The notes under the pieces: generated by a model
Databases searched by the model: none
What the model saw: only the letters and a program-made list of their open reading frames with translations
Told to the model about the DNA's origin: nothing
Origin: Ectopseudomonas mendocina
GTDB taxonomy: Bacteria > Pseudomonadota > Gammaproteobacteria > Pseudomonadales > Pseudomonadaceae
Length of the DNA: 64,000 bases
Reading direction: 5' to 3'
NCBI RefSeq assembly: GCF_007049795.1
Contig: NZ_SCFY01000007.1
Span: 124,001-188,000 of the forward strand
Position numbers and translations under genes: made by a program
Part shown: positions 27,219 to 36,947 of the stretch, in pieces
How the letters are laid out: each line of letters starts with the position of its first letter
Numbering within the stretch: position 1 is the first letter of the stretch

Positions 27219-29573
27219 ATGACCAAGCACCAACAACAGCCTGCTTCCTTCCTTGAACGGCTGATTTTCAACAATCGCCCGGCGGTGATCCTGATCTGCC
27301 TGCTGATCAGCATCTTCCTGTTCTATCAGGCTGCCCAGGTACGCCCGCAGACCAGTTTCGAGAAGATGATTCCGCTGGGGCACCCCTATATTCAGAAGAT
27401 GCTCGAGCACCGTAATGACCTGGCCAACCTGGGTAACACGGTGCGCATCTCGGTGGAAGCCACCGATGGTGACATCTTCAGCAAGGAATACATGGAAACG
27501 CTGCGGCAGATCAATGACGAGGCGTTCTACATTCCTGGCGTCGACCGCTCCGGTCTGAAGTCGCTGTGGAGTCCGAGCGTGCGCTGGACCGAAGTGACCG
27601 AAGAGGGCTTCGCCGGCGGCGAAGTGATCCCGCAGACCTACGACGGTTCTGCAGACAGCCTTGAGGATCTGCGTAGCAACATCCTCAAGTCCGGTCAGAT
27701 CGGTCGCCTGGTGGCGAACAACTTCAAGTCCAGCATCGTCGATATTCCGCTGCTCGAGTCCTACCCGGACCCGAATGATCAGAGCAAGCTGATCAAGCTG
27801 GACTACCAGAAGTTCTCTCACGAGCTTGAAGACAAGATTCGCCAGAAGTACGAGGCGCAGAATCCCAACGTCAAGGTGCATATCATCGGCTTCGCCAAGA
27901 AGGTCGGTGATCTCATCGATGGCCTGATCGGTGTGGCGCTGTTCTTTGCCGTGGCCATTGGCATCACCTTCGTGCTGCTGCTGTGGTTCACCCACTGCGT
28001 CAAGAGCACCTTGGCGGTGCTGGTCACCACGCTGGTCGCGGTGATCTGGCAGCTGGGCTTGCTGCACACCCTGGGCTTCGGTCTCGATCCCTATTCGATG
28101 CTGGTGCCATTCCTGGTATTTGCCATCGGCATCTCCCATGGCGTGCAGAAGATCAACGGCATCGCCATGGCATCGGGTGAGGCGACCGATGCACTCTCCG
28201 CCGCGCGCATGGCGTTCCGCCAACTGTTCATCCCGGGGCTGGTGGCGCTGCTGTCCGACGCAGTTGGCTTCGTTACCCTGCTGCTGATCGATATCGGCGT
28301 GATCCGCGAACTGGCCATCGGCGCATCGATGGGTGTGGCGGTGATCATCCTCACCAACCTGATCCTGCTGCCGGTCGTGATTTCCTATATCGGTATCGGC
28401 AACCGTGCGGTGAAGAAGAGCCGCGAGGAGGCTGCCAAGGATCATCCGGTCTGGCGCGCCATTTCCAACTTCGCCCATCCGATGGTGGCACCGATCTCCG
28501 TTGTCGTTGCCGTGGTGGCGCTGGCTGGTGGTGTCTGGTACGGGCAGAACCTGAAGATCGGCGACCTCGATCAGGGCGCGCCGGAACTGCATCCGGACTC
28601 GCGCTACAACCTGGACAATGACTTCGTCATCCGCAACTACTCGACCAGTTCCGACGTGCTGGTAGTCATGATCAAGACCGGCCCCGAAGGCTGCTCTACC
28701 TATGACAGCCTGGCCGCCATGGACGAGCTGATGTGGAAGATGGAGAACACCGAGGGCGTGCAGTCGGCCATCTCCATGGTCACCGTGTCCAAGCAGGTGA
28801 TCAAGGGCATGAACGAGGGCAACCTGAAATGGGAAACCCTGTCGCGTAACCAGGACGTACTGAACAACTCCATTGCCCGTGCCGAAGGCCTGTACAACGC
28901 CGACTGCTCGGTGGCGCCGGTGCTGGTGTTCCTCGAAGACCACAAGGCCGAGACCCTGTCGCGCGCCGTGGCTGCGGCTGAAGAGTTCTCTGCGCAGCAC
29001 ACCACTGACGACCTTCAGGTGGTACTGGCTGCCGGTAACGCCGGTATCGAAGCCGCGACCAACGAGGTAATCGCCGAGTCCGAGACCACCATGCTGATCG
29101 CCGTCTACGCGGCGGTGAGCATCATGTGTCTGCTGACCTTCCGCTCGCTGGCTGCGACCCTCTGCGTGATCCTGCCACTGGTGTTGACCTCGGTGCTGGG
29201 CAACGCGCTGATGGCCTTCATGGGTATCGGTGTGAAGGTCGCCACGCTGCCGGTGATCGCATTGGGTGTGGGTATCGGTGTCGACTATGGCATCTACATC
29301 TACAGCCGTCTGGAGACCTACCTGCGTCAGGGCATGCCGCTGCAGGAAGCCTACTACGAGACACTGAAGTCTACCGGTAAGGCGGTACTGTTCACCGGCG
29401 TCTGCCTGGCGATCGGTGTGGCGACCTGGATCTTCTCGGCGATCAAGTTCCAGGCAGACATGGGCTTGATGCTGACCTTCATGTTCCTGTGGAACATGAT
29501 CGGTGCGATCTGGCTGCTACCGGCTCTGGCTCGCTTCCTGATCAATACCGAGAAAATGCGCGCCAAGGCTTGA
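27219..29573 (+). CDS. RND-superfamily MMPL exporter
   Basis: 784 residues, half the size class of AcrB and like the hopanoid/lipid MMPL exporters. One TM helix near residues 20-37 (PAVILICLLISIFLFYQAAQ), a periplasmic loop to about 235, a five-helix bundle (~237-395, including the VLLLWFTHCVKSTLAVLVTT region), a second single TM near 425, a second loop to about 620, and a second helix bundle (YAAVSIMCLLTFRSLAATLC onward). IALGVGIGVDYGIYIYSRLE near residue 690 carries the charged Asp expected for proton coupling, and the first half has a matching FAIGISHGVQ site. It likely exports a lipid or other hydrophobic compound together with the YCF48-like protein and perhaps the DUF1302/DUF1329 pair. 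Confidence 0.88.
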   Translation: MTKHQQQPASFLERLIFNNRPAVILICLLISIFLFYQAAQVRPQTSFEKMIPLGHPYIQKMLEHRNDLANLGNTVRISVEATDGDIFSKEYMETLRQINDEAFYIPGVDRSGLKSLWSPSVRWTEVTEEGFAGGEVIPQTYDGSADSLEDLRSNILKSGQIGRLVANNFKSSIVDIPLLESYPDPNDQSKLIKLDYQKFSHELEDKIRQKYEAQNPNVKVHIIGFAKKVGDLIDGLIGVALFFAVAIGITFVLLLWFTHCVKSTLAVLVTTLVAVIWQLGLLHTLGFGLDPYSMLVPFLVFAIGISHGVQKINGIAMASGEATDALSAARMAFRQLFIPGLVALLSDAVGFVTLLLIDIGVIRELAIGASMGVAVIILTNLILLPVVISYIGIGNRAVKKSREEAAKDHPVWRAISNFAHPMVAPISVVVAVVALAGGVWYGQNLKIGDLDQGAPELHPDSRYNLDNDFVIRNYSTSSDVLVVMIKTGPEGCSTYDSLAAMDELMWKMENTEGVQSAISMVTVSKQVIKGMNEGNLKWETLSRNQDVLNNSIARAEGLYNADCSVAPVLVFLEDHKAETLSRAVAAAEEFSAQHTTDDLQVVLAAGNAGIEAATNEVIAESETTMLIAVYAAVSIMCLLTFRSLAATLCVILPLVLTSVLGNALMAFMGIGVKVATLPVIALGVGIGVDYGIYIYSRLETYLRQGMPLQEAYYETLKSTGKAVLFTGVCLAIGVATWIFSAIKFQADMGLMLTFMFLWNMIGAIWLLPALARFLINTEKMRAKA

Positions 29574-29591
29574 TGCCTATCGCGTAGAACG

Positions 29592-29622
29592 AAAACCGCG
29601 GCCCTTGGGCCGCGGTTTTTTT
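29592..29622 (+). terminator. Terminator after the MMPL gene
   Basis: Perfect 13-bp stem AAAACCGCGGCCC (29592-29604) / GGGCCGCGGTTTT (29607-29619) with a T-run to 29622. Confidence 0.92.
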
Positions 29623-29654
29623 ATGGGCTATCGGTATGTTTCCGCTGTGCGCTT

Positions 29655-29721
29655 TGTAGGAGCCAGTTTGCTGGCGATCATTGCAGCCATAGGGTGTATC
29701 GCCGGCAAGCCGGCTCCTACA
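29655..29721. repeat. REP palindrome (GTAGGAGCC type)
   Basis: TGTAGGAGCCAGTTTGCTGG begins the left arm (29655-29678) and the right arm (29698-29721) reads back as its near complement, ending CCGGCTCCTACA. This is the common Pseudomonas REP in the gap between the convergent MMPL and batD genes. Confidence 0.88.
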
Positions 29722-29825
29722 GTTCTGTGGGGCCACTGCAATCCGTAGGCGCCAGCCACGTTGGCGTTGTCGCCGTGATCCGAACGCGCTGCGTGGGGTT
29801 CGCTTCGATGCCCGCGAGATCAGTG

Positions 29826-31466
29826 CTAGCGCGGATACAGCGGCGGCAGCGCGCTGCTTTCCTGCGGCGCTGCGCTTGGCTCCTGTGCGGCGGGCAGGTT
29901 GCGAATTGCCTTCCACAGCTCCTCGCCTTGCCACTGTTGGCCAACTTCGCTGTACAGCGCGCCATTAAGACCGTCCAGGGCGTCCGACAGCGGCACGTAG
30001 CGTGCGGCCATATCGGCGAGGGTTTCCGGTTGCTGACGGGCCCAGGCGTCGAGTGCATGGCGCGTGGCCTGGGCATCGCCGGCCTGGCAGGCCCGCTTGA
30101 TGTCGTCGAGCAGCGTGCGCGGGCTGGGGCCGCTCTGTGCCGCGCGCTGGATCGCCGGTTGCCGGCGGGCATGCCACCACAAACCGAAGCCGAGCAGCGT
30201 GGTTACGCTCAATAGCGCGCAGGCCAACTGCCAGGGCCACAGGTCCGGCCCCTCGATCACCTGGGTCGTCACCATCGGTGTATTGGGTTGTTCATCGTTC
30301 TGTAGCTGCGGGTTTGCCGCGACCTGCAACGTGCGGGCGGAGAGGGTGGTGCGCTCCAGTGTGTCGGTCTGGGTGTTCCACCACAGCACTTCCAGAGGCG
30401 GCAGGTCGAAACTGCCGCTGCGATTGGGCACCAGCGCCTCGCGTTCCTCGCGGGTGCCGATGATGCCCGTTTCGCTCTTCTGGTCGCTCATCTGCGGCTG
30501 ATCCGGGTAGCGGCGCAGGCCATCGACCTGGGTCGCCGGCAATGGCGGCAGCTGGGCACTGGAAAGTCCGTCGACCTTGAGAATCAGGCGGCGGGTCAGT
30601 GAGTCGCCGACCTGGCTCTGCTCCGGTTGCGGGTTCCAGGTTTCCGCCAGGCCCAGTGCACGTGCAGGCAGCCAGGGCGCGTCAGGCGGGTAGTCAGCCG
30701 GCTTCGGTTTGACCAGCAGCGGAATGTCGGGGGACTTGACCCGTGAGACCTTGCCGGTGCGCGGCCCGAATGGCAGGAAGTCGGTACTGCGCGAGCGGTC
30801 GACCAGGGTGGCGCTGAAGGTCTGTCCGGGAATCACCAGCTCGCCGCTACGTTGCGGGTAGATGGCGTACTGCAGTTCGATCACGCCGTGCAGCACGCCG
30901 CCGATGCTCTTTTCGTAAGTGCGCGGTTCGCCCAGTTGTTCGACGCGGGCATCGGGCAACCGCAGCGGCGTCAGGATGCTGTCGTCGTACATAGACACCG
31001 AGTGGTAGATGCGCAGGGTCAGCACCGACTGAGCCTGGACGTAGACGTTGTCCTGATCGAGGCTGGCATCGATGAATACCGGTGCCAGTTGTTCGCCATC
31101 GCCTGCGCTGACGGCTGCCTCGACATTCAGCGTGATTGGCAGGGTTTCGGCGTCTTCAAGGCGGATTGCCGGGATTGTCACCTCGCCGTTGCGGCGCGGC
31201 TGCAGGGTGAGGATCCAGCGAGTGCTGGCGCGCGGTGCATCGCCGATGCTGCTCAGACGGTTGACCTGGCGACTGCCAAGTACCTCGAAGTCTTTCTCCA
31301 GCGGGCTCAGGTCGGGTCGACCGAAGCGGGTCGGGTCAGTCGACTCCAGCGTCAGTACCACGGTTTCGCCTTCGCTCAGGCGAGTGCGGTCGACGCTGGC
31401 GAAAAAGGCTTCGGCATGGGCCTGCCCCGCGAGCACTAGAAGAAGCAGGAAGACCAGACGCTTCAT
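29826..31466 (-). CDS. batD: BatD-like protein (aerotolerance operon)
   Basis: 546 residues. Signal peptide LVFLLLLVLAGQAHAEAF, then long beta-rich extracytoplasmic domains (SVDRTRLSEGETVVLTLEST is the typical BatD opening; VIPGQTFSATLVDRSRSTDF in the middle). One TM helix near residues 408-430 (WPWQLACALLSVTTLLGFGL) and a cytoplasmic tail of ~110 residues. Last gene of the moxR operon; overlaps the previous gene by 4 nt (ATGA type). In other bacteria Bat proteins support envelope integrity under stress. Confidence 0.88.
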   Translation of the reverse strand: MKRLVFLLLLVLAGQAHAEAFFASVDRTRLSEGETVVLTLESTDPTRFGRPDLSPLEKDFEVLGSRQVNRLSSIGDAPRASTRWILTLQPRRNGEVTIPAIRLEDAETLPITLNVEAAVSAGDGEQLAPVFIDASLDQDNVYVQAQSVLTLRIYHSVSMYDDSILTPLRLPDARVEQLGEPRTYEKSIGGVLHGVIELQYAIYPQRSGELVIPGQTFSATLVDRSRSTDFLPFGPRTGKVSRVKSPDIPLLVKPKPADYPPDAPWLPARALGLAETWNPQPEQSQVGDSLTRRLILKVDGLSSAQLPPLPATQVDGLRRYPDQPQMSDQKSETGIIGTREEREALVPNRSGSFDLPPLEVLWWNTQTDTLERTTLSARTLQVAANPQLQNDEQPNTPMVTTQVIEGPDLWPWQLACALLSVTTLLGFGLWWHARRQPAIQRAAQSGPSPRTLLDDIKRACQAGDAQATRHALDAWARQQPETLADMAARYVPLSDALDGLNGALYSEVGQQWQGEELWKAIRNLPAAQEPSAAPQESSALPPLYPR

Positions 31467-33226
31467 CGGTTCGAGTCCTGACGCTGTTGCTGTTCATACC
31501 AGAATTTGCGCCGCAGCAGCTCCGCCGGGTCGTCCGGGATCTGCCGCAGCCATTGTTCCAGCGCTTGCCGACGTTCTGCCGCGGTGCCCAGGTCGGCTTC
31601 CGTGCGGGGTTGCTCAACGGGCTCTGCATCGTCCGGGGAGGCACTGTCGGTGTGGCTGTCGGGTTGGCTGTCTTCCCCGGCGCCATTCGCGCTGCCCTGT
31701 ACTGCGCTGCTCTCGCTGTTTTCACCGCTACTGCTCGGCTGGGTAGGCTGTGCAGCGGTGCTGTCGGCGGGCTGGCCGGCCGTGGATTCCTTCGGCTCGG
31801 CCTGATCGTCGTCGGGTGCTTGCTGCTCGGCCGAGTCACCCTCGCCGGATTGCTGCTGATTCTCGCGTTGGCGCAGCGCTTCTTCCACCAGGGCCTTGTT
31901 GTGCTGCGCGGCAGCCAGCTCCGGTTGGCGTTCCAGGGCCTGCTCATAGGCATCCAGCGCCGCTTCCAGTTCACCGGCCTTGGCCAGGGCGTTACCGCGA
32001 TTGTAGTGATCGATGGCGCTGTCGCCCTTGGCGAAACGCTCTGCGGCGGCAGAGTAATCCTCGGCTTCATAGAGAGCCTTGCCTTGCCACTGCGGATCGA
32101 CGAAGCGTTGGGCGGCTTCGTCAGGGCGTTGTGCTTCCAGCAGGCGCTGGCCCTGCTGATCGCGGCGCAGCCAGAGGTCGTCGAATTCGAAGGCCTGGCT
32201 GTTTTGTGGCGGCAGCATCAGCAGCAGTGGCAGGCAGAACAGCCAGCCGCGGCGCCCGGCGCAGGCGGCCAGCAATAGCAGTGGCAGCAGCAGCCAGTAG
32301 CCCTGGTCGATATGGCTGTCGAGCAAGGTCGGCTCACCTGCCGCGCGCATTGCCTGTGGGCCATCGAGCAGGCCCAGGCGGCGCAGGTCGTCGTCGTCCA
32401 GGCGGATCGTCGCATAGCGACCGCCATGGGCCTCGGCGGTTTCCCGCAGGCCGCGTGCATCCAGGCGCGGAATGAGGATGGCGCCGCGCGAGTCCTTGAG
32501 GAAGCTACCGTCCTCTTGCACCACTGGTGCGCCTTCGCGACTGCCCACGCCGAGCACCAGCAGCGGTACCGAGCGTTTCTCCAATGCCTGCTGGATACCG
32601 CTGCGTTCCTCGTCATCGAGGGCGCTGGTGATCAGTAGCAGGCGGCCCTGGCCCAGCTGTGCCTGGTCGAGCAGTTGCAGCGCGCGCGCGACGGCCAGAT
32701 CGGCGCGTCGGCCCGGCTCCGGCATCAGCGACGGTTTCAGCGCTTCAAGCAGGTTGCGGCTGGTGGCCAGGTCATCGGACAGCGGCACCAGGCTGTGGGC
32801 GCTGCCGGCGTAAACGATGATTGCCGTCTGCGCGTCGCGACGGGCTTCGAGCAGGTCGAGCAGCTTGCGCCGAGCCTGCTCCAGGCGATTGGGCCGGCCG
32901 TCGGTTGCGAGCATCTGCGGCGTCAGTTCGAGCAGGATCAATAGTGGGTCGGCAGGCTTCTGGTTGCTCTGCTCGACGCGCTGCCAACTGGGGCCGAGTA
33001 GCGCCAGTACGGCGAGCAGCCAGGCCAGGCCGAGTGCCAGCCAGGGCAGCTTGCTGGAGCGGCCGCTGCCGCCCTTGAGCAGCGCCTGATGGAATACAGG
33101 GGGCAGCAACAGTTGCCAGCGCCCGCTCTGGCGCTCGCGATGCCATAGGCGCCAGAGCAGCCAGGCCAGCAAGGGCGCGGCCAGCAGCCACAATGGGCGC
33201 AGCCATTCCGGCCAGAGCAGGCTCAT
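31463..33226 (-). CDS. BatB/BatC-type protein: VWA domain fused to TPR, degenerate MIDAS
   Basis: 587 residues. Two N-terminal TM segments (WLLAAPLLAWLLWRL; LALGLAWLLAVLALLG) lead to a von Willebrand A domain (~85-290), then a TM near 315-345, a tetratricopeptide region (~345-460: GRNALAK-type repeats such as DHYNRGNALAKAGELEAALD) and a Gln/Ser/Glu-rich linker before a conserved C-terminal helix (LEQWLRQIPDDPAELLRRKF). The metal-ion-dependent adhesion site expected as DxSxS reads ELTPQ (LLILLELTPQMLATD), so the metal site seems lost, unlike the neighbouring VWA protein. Overlaps neighbours by 4 nt on both sides. Confidence 0.87.
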   Translation of the reverse strand: MSLLWPEWLRPLWLLAAPLLAWLLWRLWHRERQSGRWQLLLPPVFHQALLKGGSGRSSKLPWLALGLAWLLAVLALLGPSWQRVEQSNQKPADPLLILLELTPQMLATDGRPNRLEQARRKLLDLLEARRDAQTAIIVYAGSAHSLVPLSDDLATSRNLLEALKPSLMPEPGRRADLAVARALQLLDQAQLGQGRLLLITSALDDEERSGIQQALEKRSVPLLVLGVGSREGAPVVQEDGSFLKDSRGAILIPRLDARGLRETAEAHGGRYATIRLDDDDLRRLGLLDGPQAMRAAGEPTLLDSHIDQGYWLLLPLLLLAACAGRRGWLFCLPLLLMLPPQNSQAFEFDDLWLRRDQQGQRLLEAQRPDEAAQRFVDPQWQGKALYEAEDYSAAAERFAKGDSAIDHYNRGNALAKAGELEAALDAYEQALERQPELAAAQHNKALVEEALRQRENQQQSGEGDSAEQQAPDDDQAEPKESTAGQPADSTAAQPTQPSSSGENSESSAVQGSANGAGEDSQPDSHTDSASPDDAEPVEQPRTEADLGTAAERRQALEQWLRQIPDDPAELLRRKFWYEQQQRQDSNR

Positions 33227-34227
33227 GCGCGCCTCCTGAGCCGCTGTAGCAGGTCAGGCCAGAGCACCTGGCTGACCAGCAGCAGCGAGCCCAGCAGCGC
33301 CAGCGCCAGTGGCCAGGCATAGAGGGCCTGGGCCGGGCGGGCGAGGGTGGGTTGCTGGGCGACGGGCTCGAGGCGGTCGAGGGTCTGTTCGATCTGGGTC
33401 AGCTCGGCCTGATTGCGTGCGCGGAAATACTCACCGCCCGTGACGTCCGTGATCGCGCGCAGGCTGGTTTCGTCCAGATCCAACGCGCTGAAGCCGAAGC
33501 TGCCGAATACACCGCTTTGCTGTGGGTCTGCGCCGATGCCGATGGCATAGATACGCACACCTTCATCGGCGGCCAGTTGTGCAGCCACCATCGGATCGAT
33601 TTCGCCGCCGTTGTTGGCGCCGTCGGTGATCAGCACCAGCACGCGACTTTGCGCCGGACGTTGGCGCAGGCGCTTGACTGCCAGGCCGATGGCGTCGCCG
33701 ATGGCAGTGTTCTTGCCAGCGATGCCGATCAGCGCCTCGTCCAGCCAGGTGCGTACGGTGTGGCGGTCGAAGGTCAACGGCGCCTGCAGATAGGCCTGGC
33801 TGCCGAACAGGATCAGGCCAACGCGATCGCCACGGCGACCTTCGATGAAATCGCCGAGCAGGCGTTTGACCAGCTCCAGGCGGCTGATTGGCTCGTCATC
33901 CCACTGCATGTCGGCGTAATCCATGGAACCGGAGACATCCACGGCGAGCAGCAAATCGCGGCCGCTGGCCGGCAGCGGTAGCGGTTCGCCGACCCACTGT
34001 GGCCGGGCGGCAGCGCACAATAACAGGCACCAGAGCAGCACCAGCGGCGCTTGCTGGCGCCAGCTGGGCAGGGCAGCACGGGCGCGACGCCCGCTCAGGG
34101 CCTGCAACTCGTCGAGAAAGCCGACGCGCAGCGCCGCATCACCGCTGTCGGCCGGCGGCAGCAGCAGACGCAGCAGCCAGGGCAGCGGCGCGAGCAGAAA
34201 GACCCAGGGCCAGGCGAACTCAAACAT
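33223..34227 (-). CDS. batA: BatA-type VWA-domain membrane protein
   Basis: 334 residues. N-terminal TM segments (WPWVFLLAPLPWLLRLLLPP; VLLWCLLLCAAA near 55), a VWA domain ~85-280 with an intact MIDAS motif DVSGSMDYAD near residue 95, and VLVLITDGANNGGEID for the later metal ligands, then a C-terminal TM (PLALALLGSLLLVSQVLW). It likely presents its VWA domain to the periplasm or forms a complex with the MoxR ATPase. Overlaps the DUF4381 gene by 8 nt and the VWA-TPR gene by 4 nt. Confidence 0.9.
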   Translation of the reverse strand: MFEFAWPWVFLLAPLPWLLRLLLPPADSGDAALRVGFLDELQALSGRRARAALPSWRQQAPLVLLWCLLLCAAARPQWVGEPLPLPASGRDLLLAVDVSGSMDYADMQWDDEPISRLELVKRLLGDFIEGRRGDRVGLILFGSQAYLQAPLTFDRHTVRTWLDEALIGIAGKNTAIGDAIGLAVKRLRQRPAQSRVLVLITDGANNGGEIDPMVAAQLAADEGVRIYAIGIGADPQQSGVFGSFGFSALDLDETSLRAITDVTGGEYFRARNQAELTQIEQTLDRLEPVAQQPTLARPAQALYAWPLALALLGSLLLVSQVLWPDLLQRLRRRA

Positions 34228-34714
34228 GCTTGCGAATCCAGGTGGCGATGGCCTGATCGAGCTCCACTATGGCCTTGTCGCTCAACGTGCACTGCGGTCT
34301 GTAGCTACCGTCGACGAGTATCATCCAGCGGGTCAGACCCGCCGCCGGACAGCGGTTATCGAGAAACGCCAGCCAGGCGCGGCTGCTCAGGGTGTGGCTG
34401 GCACTCTCGGGATAGCGTTCGCGGCACAGGCGCTTGAGCAGGGCGTTGAGCTGCTGCAGCCAGGGGCCGGCCGGGGCGCCGTCGAAGGGCTTGCTCAGAC
34501 GCGCCAGTTCGTCGAGCGCAGCCTGGCGCAGTGGGTCGAGTGTTTGCTGTGTGGCCACCTTTGGCGGACGGCGTCGCCAATTGCGCAGCAAGCGCCACAG
34601 TCCCCAACCCAGCAGTGGCAAGAGCACGGCGAGCAACCACCAGCCGGGGGCCGGCGGCCACAAGGGCACGGGCGCTGGATCGATCAGCGGCTGCAACTGG
34701 TCGATGGGATTCAT
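34220..34714 (-). CDS. DUF4381 membrane protein
   Basis: 164 residues from ATG 34714 (MNPIDQLQPLIDPAPVPLWP). One TM near 24-45 (PGWWLLAVLLPLLGWGLWRL) followed by a basic stretch and a cytoplasmic domain (LNALLKRLCRERYPES, LSSRAWLAFLDNRC). DUF4381 genes are found between the DUF58 and VWA genes of moxR operons. The ATG overlaps the DUF58 stop by 4 nt. Confidence 0.88.
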   Translation of the reverse strand: MNPIDQLQPLIDPAPVPLWPPAPGWWLLAVLLPLLGWGLWRLLRNWRRRPPKVATQQTLDPLRQAALDELARLSKPFDGAPAGPWLQQLNALLKRLCRERYPESASHTLSSRAWLAFLDNRCPAAGLTRWMILVDGSYRPQCTLSDKAIVELDQAIATWIRKHV

Positions 34715-35658
34715 AGGGATTTTCTCGCGTGCAGGCTGCTGAGCTGCTCCTGCAATTGCTCGACCAGTTCGAACTGCGTGCTCAGCGGCAGCAGCGGCAC
34801 GCCCAGCTTCTGTGCCAGGCGTTGCCAGCGCGCCTCGCGGGCCTGGGCCTGGGTGCGATAAGCCTGGCGCAGGTCGCCATTGTGGCTGTCGAGCTCCAAC
34901 TGCGCACCGTTCTGGGTGAAGCGCAGCAGGCCGGCGGCCGGCAAGGCGTGGTCGAGCGGATCGGACAGTGGCAGCAGCAACAGGTCCGTGTGGCGTGCGA
35001 GCAAGGTGAGTTGCTGTTCGGCGTTGTCGCTGAGGGCACGTTCGTCGCAGAGCACGATTACCAGGCTGCCGGGGCGCAGCACCTCGCGGGCGCGACGCAG
35101 GGCCAGGCCAAAATTGTCGCGGTTCGTGTTGGCCTGGCTTTCCGGACCGAGCGCCTGGTTGGCGCGGGCCAGCAGGTTGAGCAGTTGCAGCAGGCTCTGC
35201 TTGCTGCGCCGTGGCTTGACCTCGTGATGCTCGTTGTCGGCGAACACCAGGCCGCCGATGCGATCGTTGTGACCCAGCGCGGCCCAGCCGATCAGCGCAG
35301 CGGCGCGAGCGGCCAGCACCGACTTGAAGCATTGGCCGGAGCCGAAGAACAGGCGCTGGCTCTGCTCGCTGATGATGAAGATGGGACGTTCGCGCTCTTC
35401 GTGGAACAGCTTGGTGTGCGGCTCCTGGGTACGTGCGGTGACGCGCCAGTCGATGGTGCGCACATCGTCGCCCGGCTGGTAGACGCGCACTTGGTCGAAG
35501 TCCACGCCGCGGCCGCGCAGCTTGGAGTGATGCAGGCCGATCAGCGGGCTACGGCGGGCCGGGGTGGAGAACAGGGGCACCTCATGCACCTTGTGGCGCA
35601 TGTCGATCAGCTCGCCGAGGGCGATATGGATGCCGGGTATCGGGGTTGGGCTGGACAT
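34711..35658 (-). CDS. DUF58 domain protein of the moxR operon
   Basis: 315 residues from ATG 35658 (MSSPTPIPGIHIALGELIDM). Typical DUF58 core: YQPGDDVRTIDWRVTARTQE and KLFHEERERPIFIISEQSQR, a VWA-like fold. The open frame extends upstream through a palindromic repeat (35684-35776), which would encode low-complexity RGRGRGQ-type sequence; that part is not accepted as protein. Probably a substrate adaptor of the MoxR ATPase. Confidence 0.9.
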   Translation of the reverse strand: MSSPTPIPGIHIALGELIDMRHKVHEVPLFSTPARRSPLIGLHHSKLRGRGVDFDQVRVYQPGDDVRTIDWRVTARTQEPHTKLFHEERERPIFIISEQSQRLFFGSGQCFKSVLAARAAALIGWAALGHNDRIGGLVFADNEHHEVKPRRSKQSLLQLLNLLARANQALGPESQANTNRDNFGLALRRAREVLRPGSLVIVLCDERALSDNAEQQLTLLARHTDLLLLPLSDPLDHALPAAGLLRFTQNGAQLELDSHNGDLRQAYRTQAQAREARWQRLAQKLGVPLLPLSTQFELVEQLQEQLSSLHARKSL

Positions 35659-35683
35659 ATCGGTCTCACGCCATCTTGCCGTG

Positions 35684-35776
35684 CTCCCTCGCCCATTCAT
35701 GGGAGAGGGCTGGGGAGAGGGTGGAGCGTTTCGCTGCCCTCTCCCCCGACCCCTCTCCCGCAAGCGGGAGAGGGGA
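35684..35776. repeat. Palindromic CTCTCCC/GGGAGAG repeat between moxR and the DUF58 gene
   Basis: Contains the perfect stem CCCTCTCCCG-caag-CGGGAGAGGG near 35751-35774 and a second imperfect hairpin (CCCATTCATGGG at 35691-35703 and nearby). It is the widespread gammaproteobacterial repeat that, when read through, gives PLSRLRERGRG-like peptides. It interrupts an otherwise tightly overlapping operon. Confidence 0.8.
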
Positions 35777-35797
35777 GACAAGCGCGCAATATGGCAT

Positions 35798-36757
<960 letters not shown>

Positions 36758-36829
36758 CGTAGGGCTCTTCTGGCGGATGGGCGGGGCTTTGATTGCCGCG
36801 CGTGCAGACCGCCGACTTTAATGCATTTG

Positions 36830-36867
36830 CGGCTTCAGCCGCTATCTGCGGCGCTGTTCATGAACAG
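36830..36867. promoter_or_regulatory. Hairpin and 14-bp palindrome upstream of moxR
   Basis: GCGGCT-tc-AGCCGC at about 36830-36843, then the perfect palindrome CTGTTCATGAACAG at 36854-36867, in the 190-bp gap between pxpC and moxR. The palindrome is two bases shorter than a LexA box (CTG-N8-CAG rather than CTG-N10-CAG), so it is not assigned to LexA. Confidence 0.4.
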
Positions 36868-36947
36868 TCTGGCAACAGAAATGAGAGGCTGATCGCCAGC
36901 GCCGCAGTGACCCGCCATTGCCGCAGGTGGGCCATTGCTACGCGGCG

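Noticed and set aside
35659..35781. N-terminal extension of the DUF58 protein (RGRGRGQ-like sequence)
   Set aside because: It is translation of a palindromic intergenic repeat, and a good start exists at 35658.
36854..36867. Palindrome CTGTTCATGAACAG considered as a LexA box
   Set aside because: The CTG and CAG ends are 8 bases apart instead of the 10 required for LexA.
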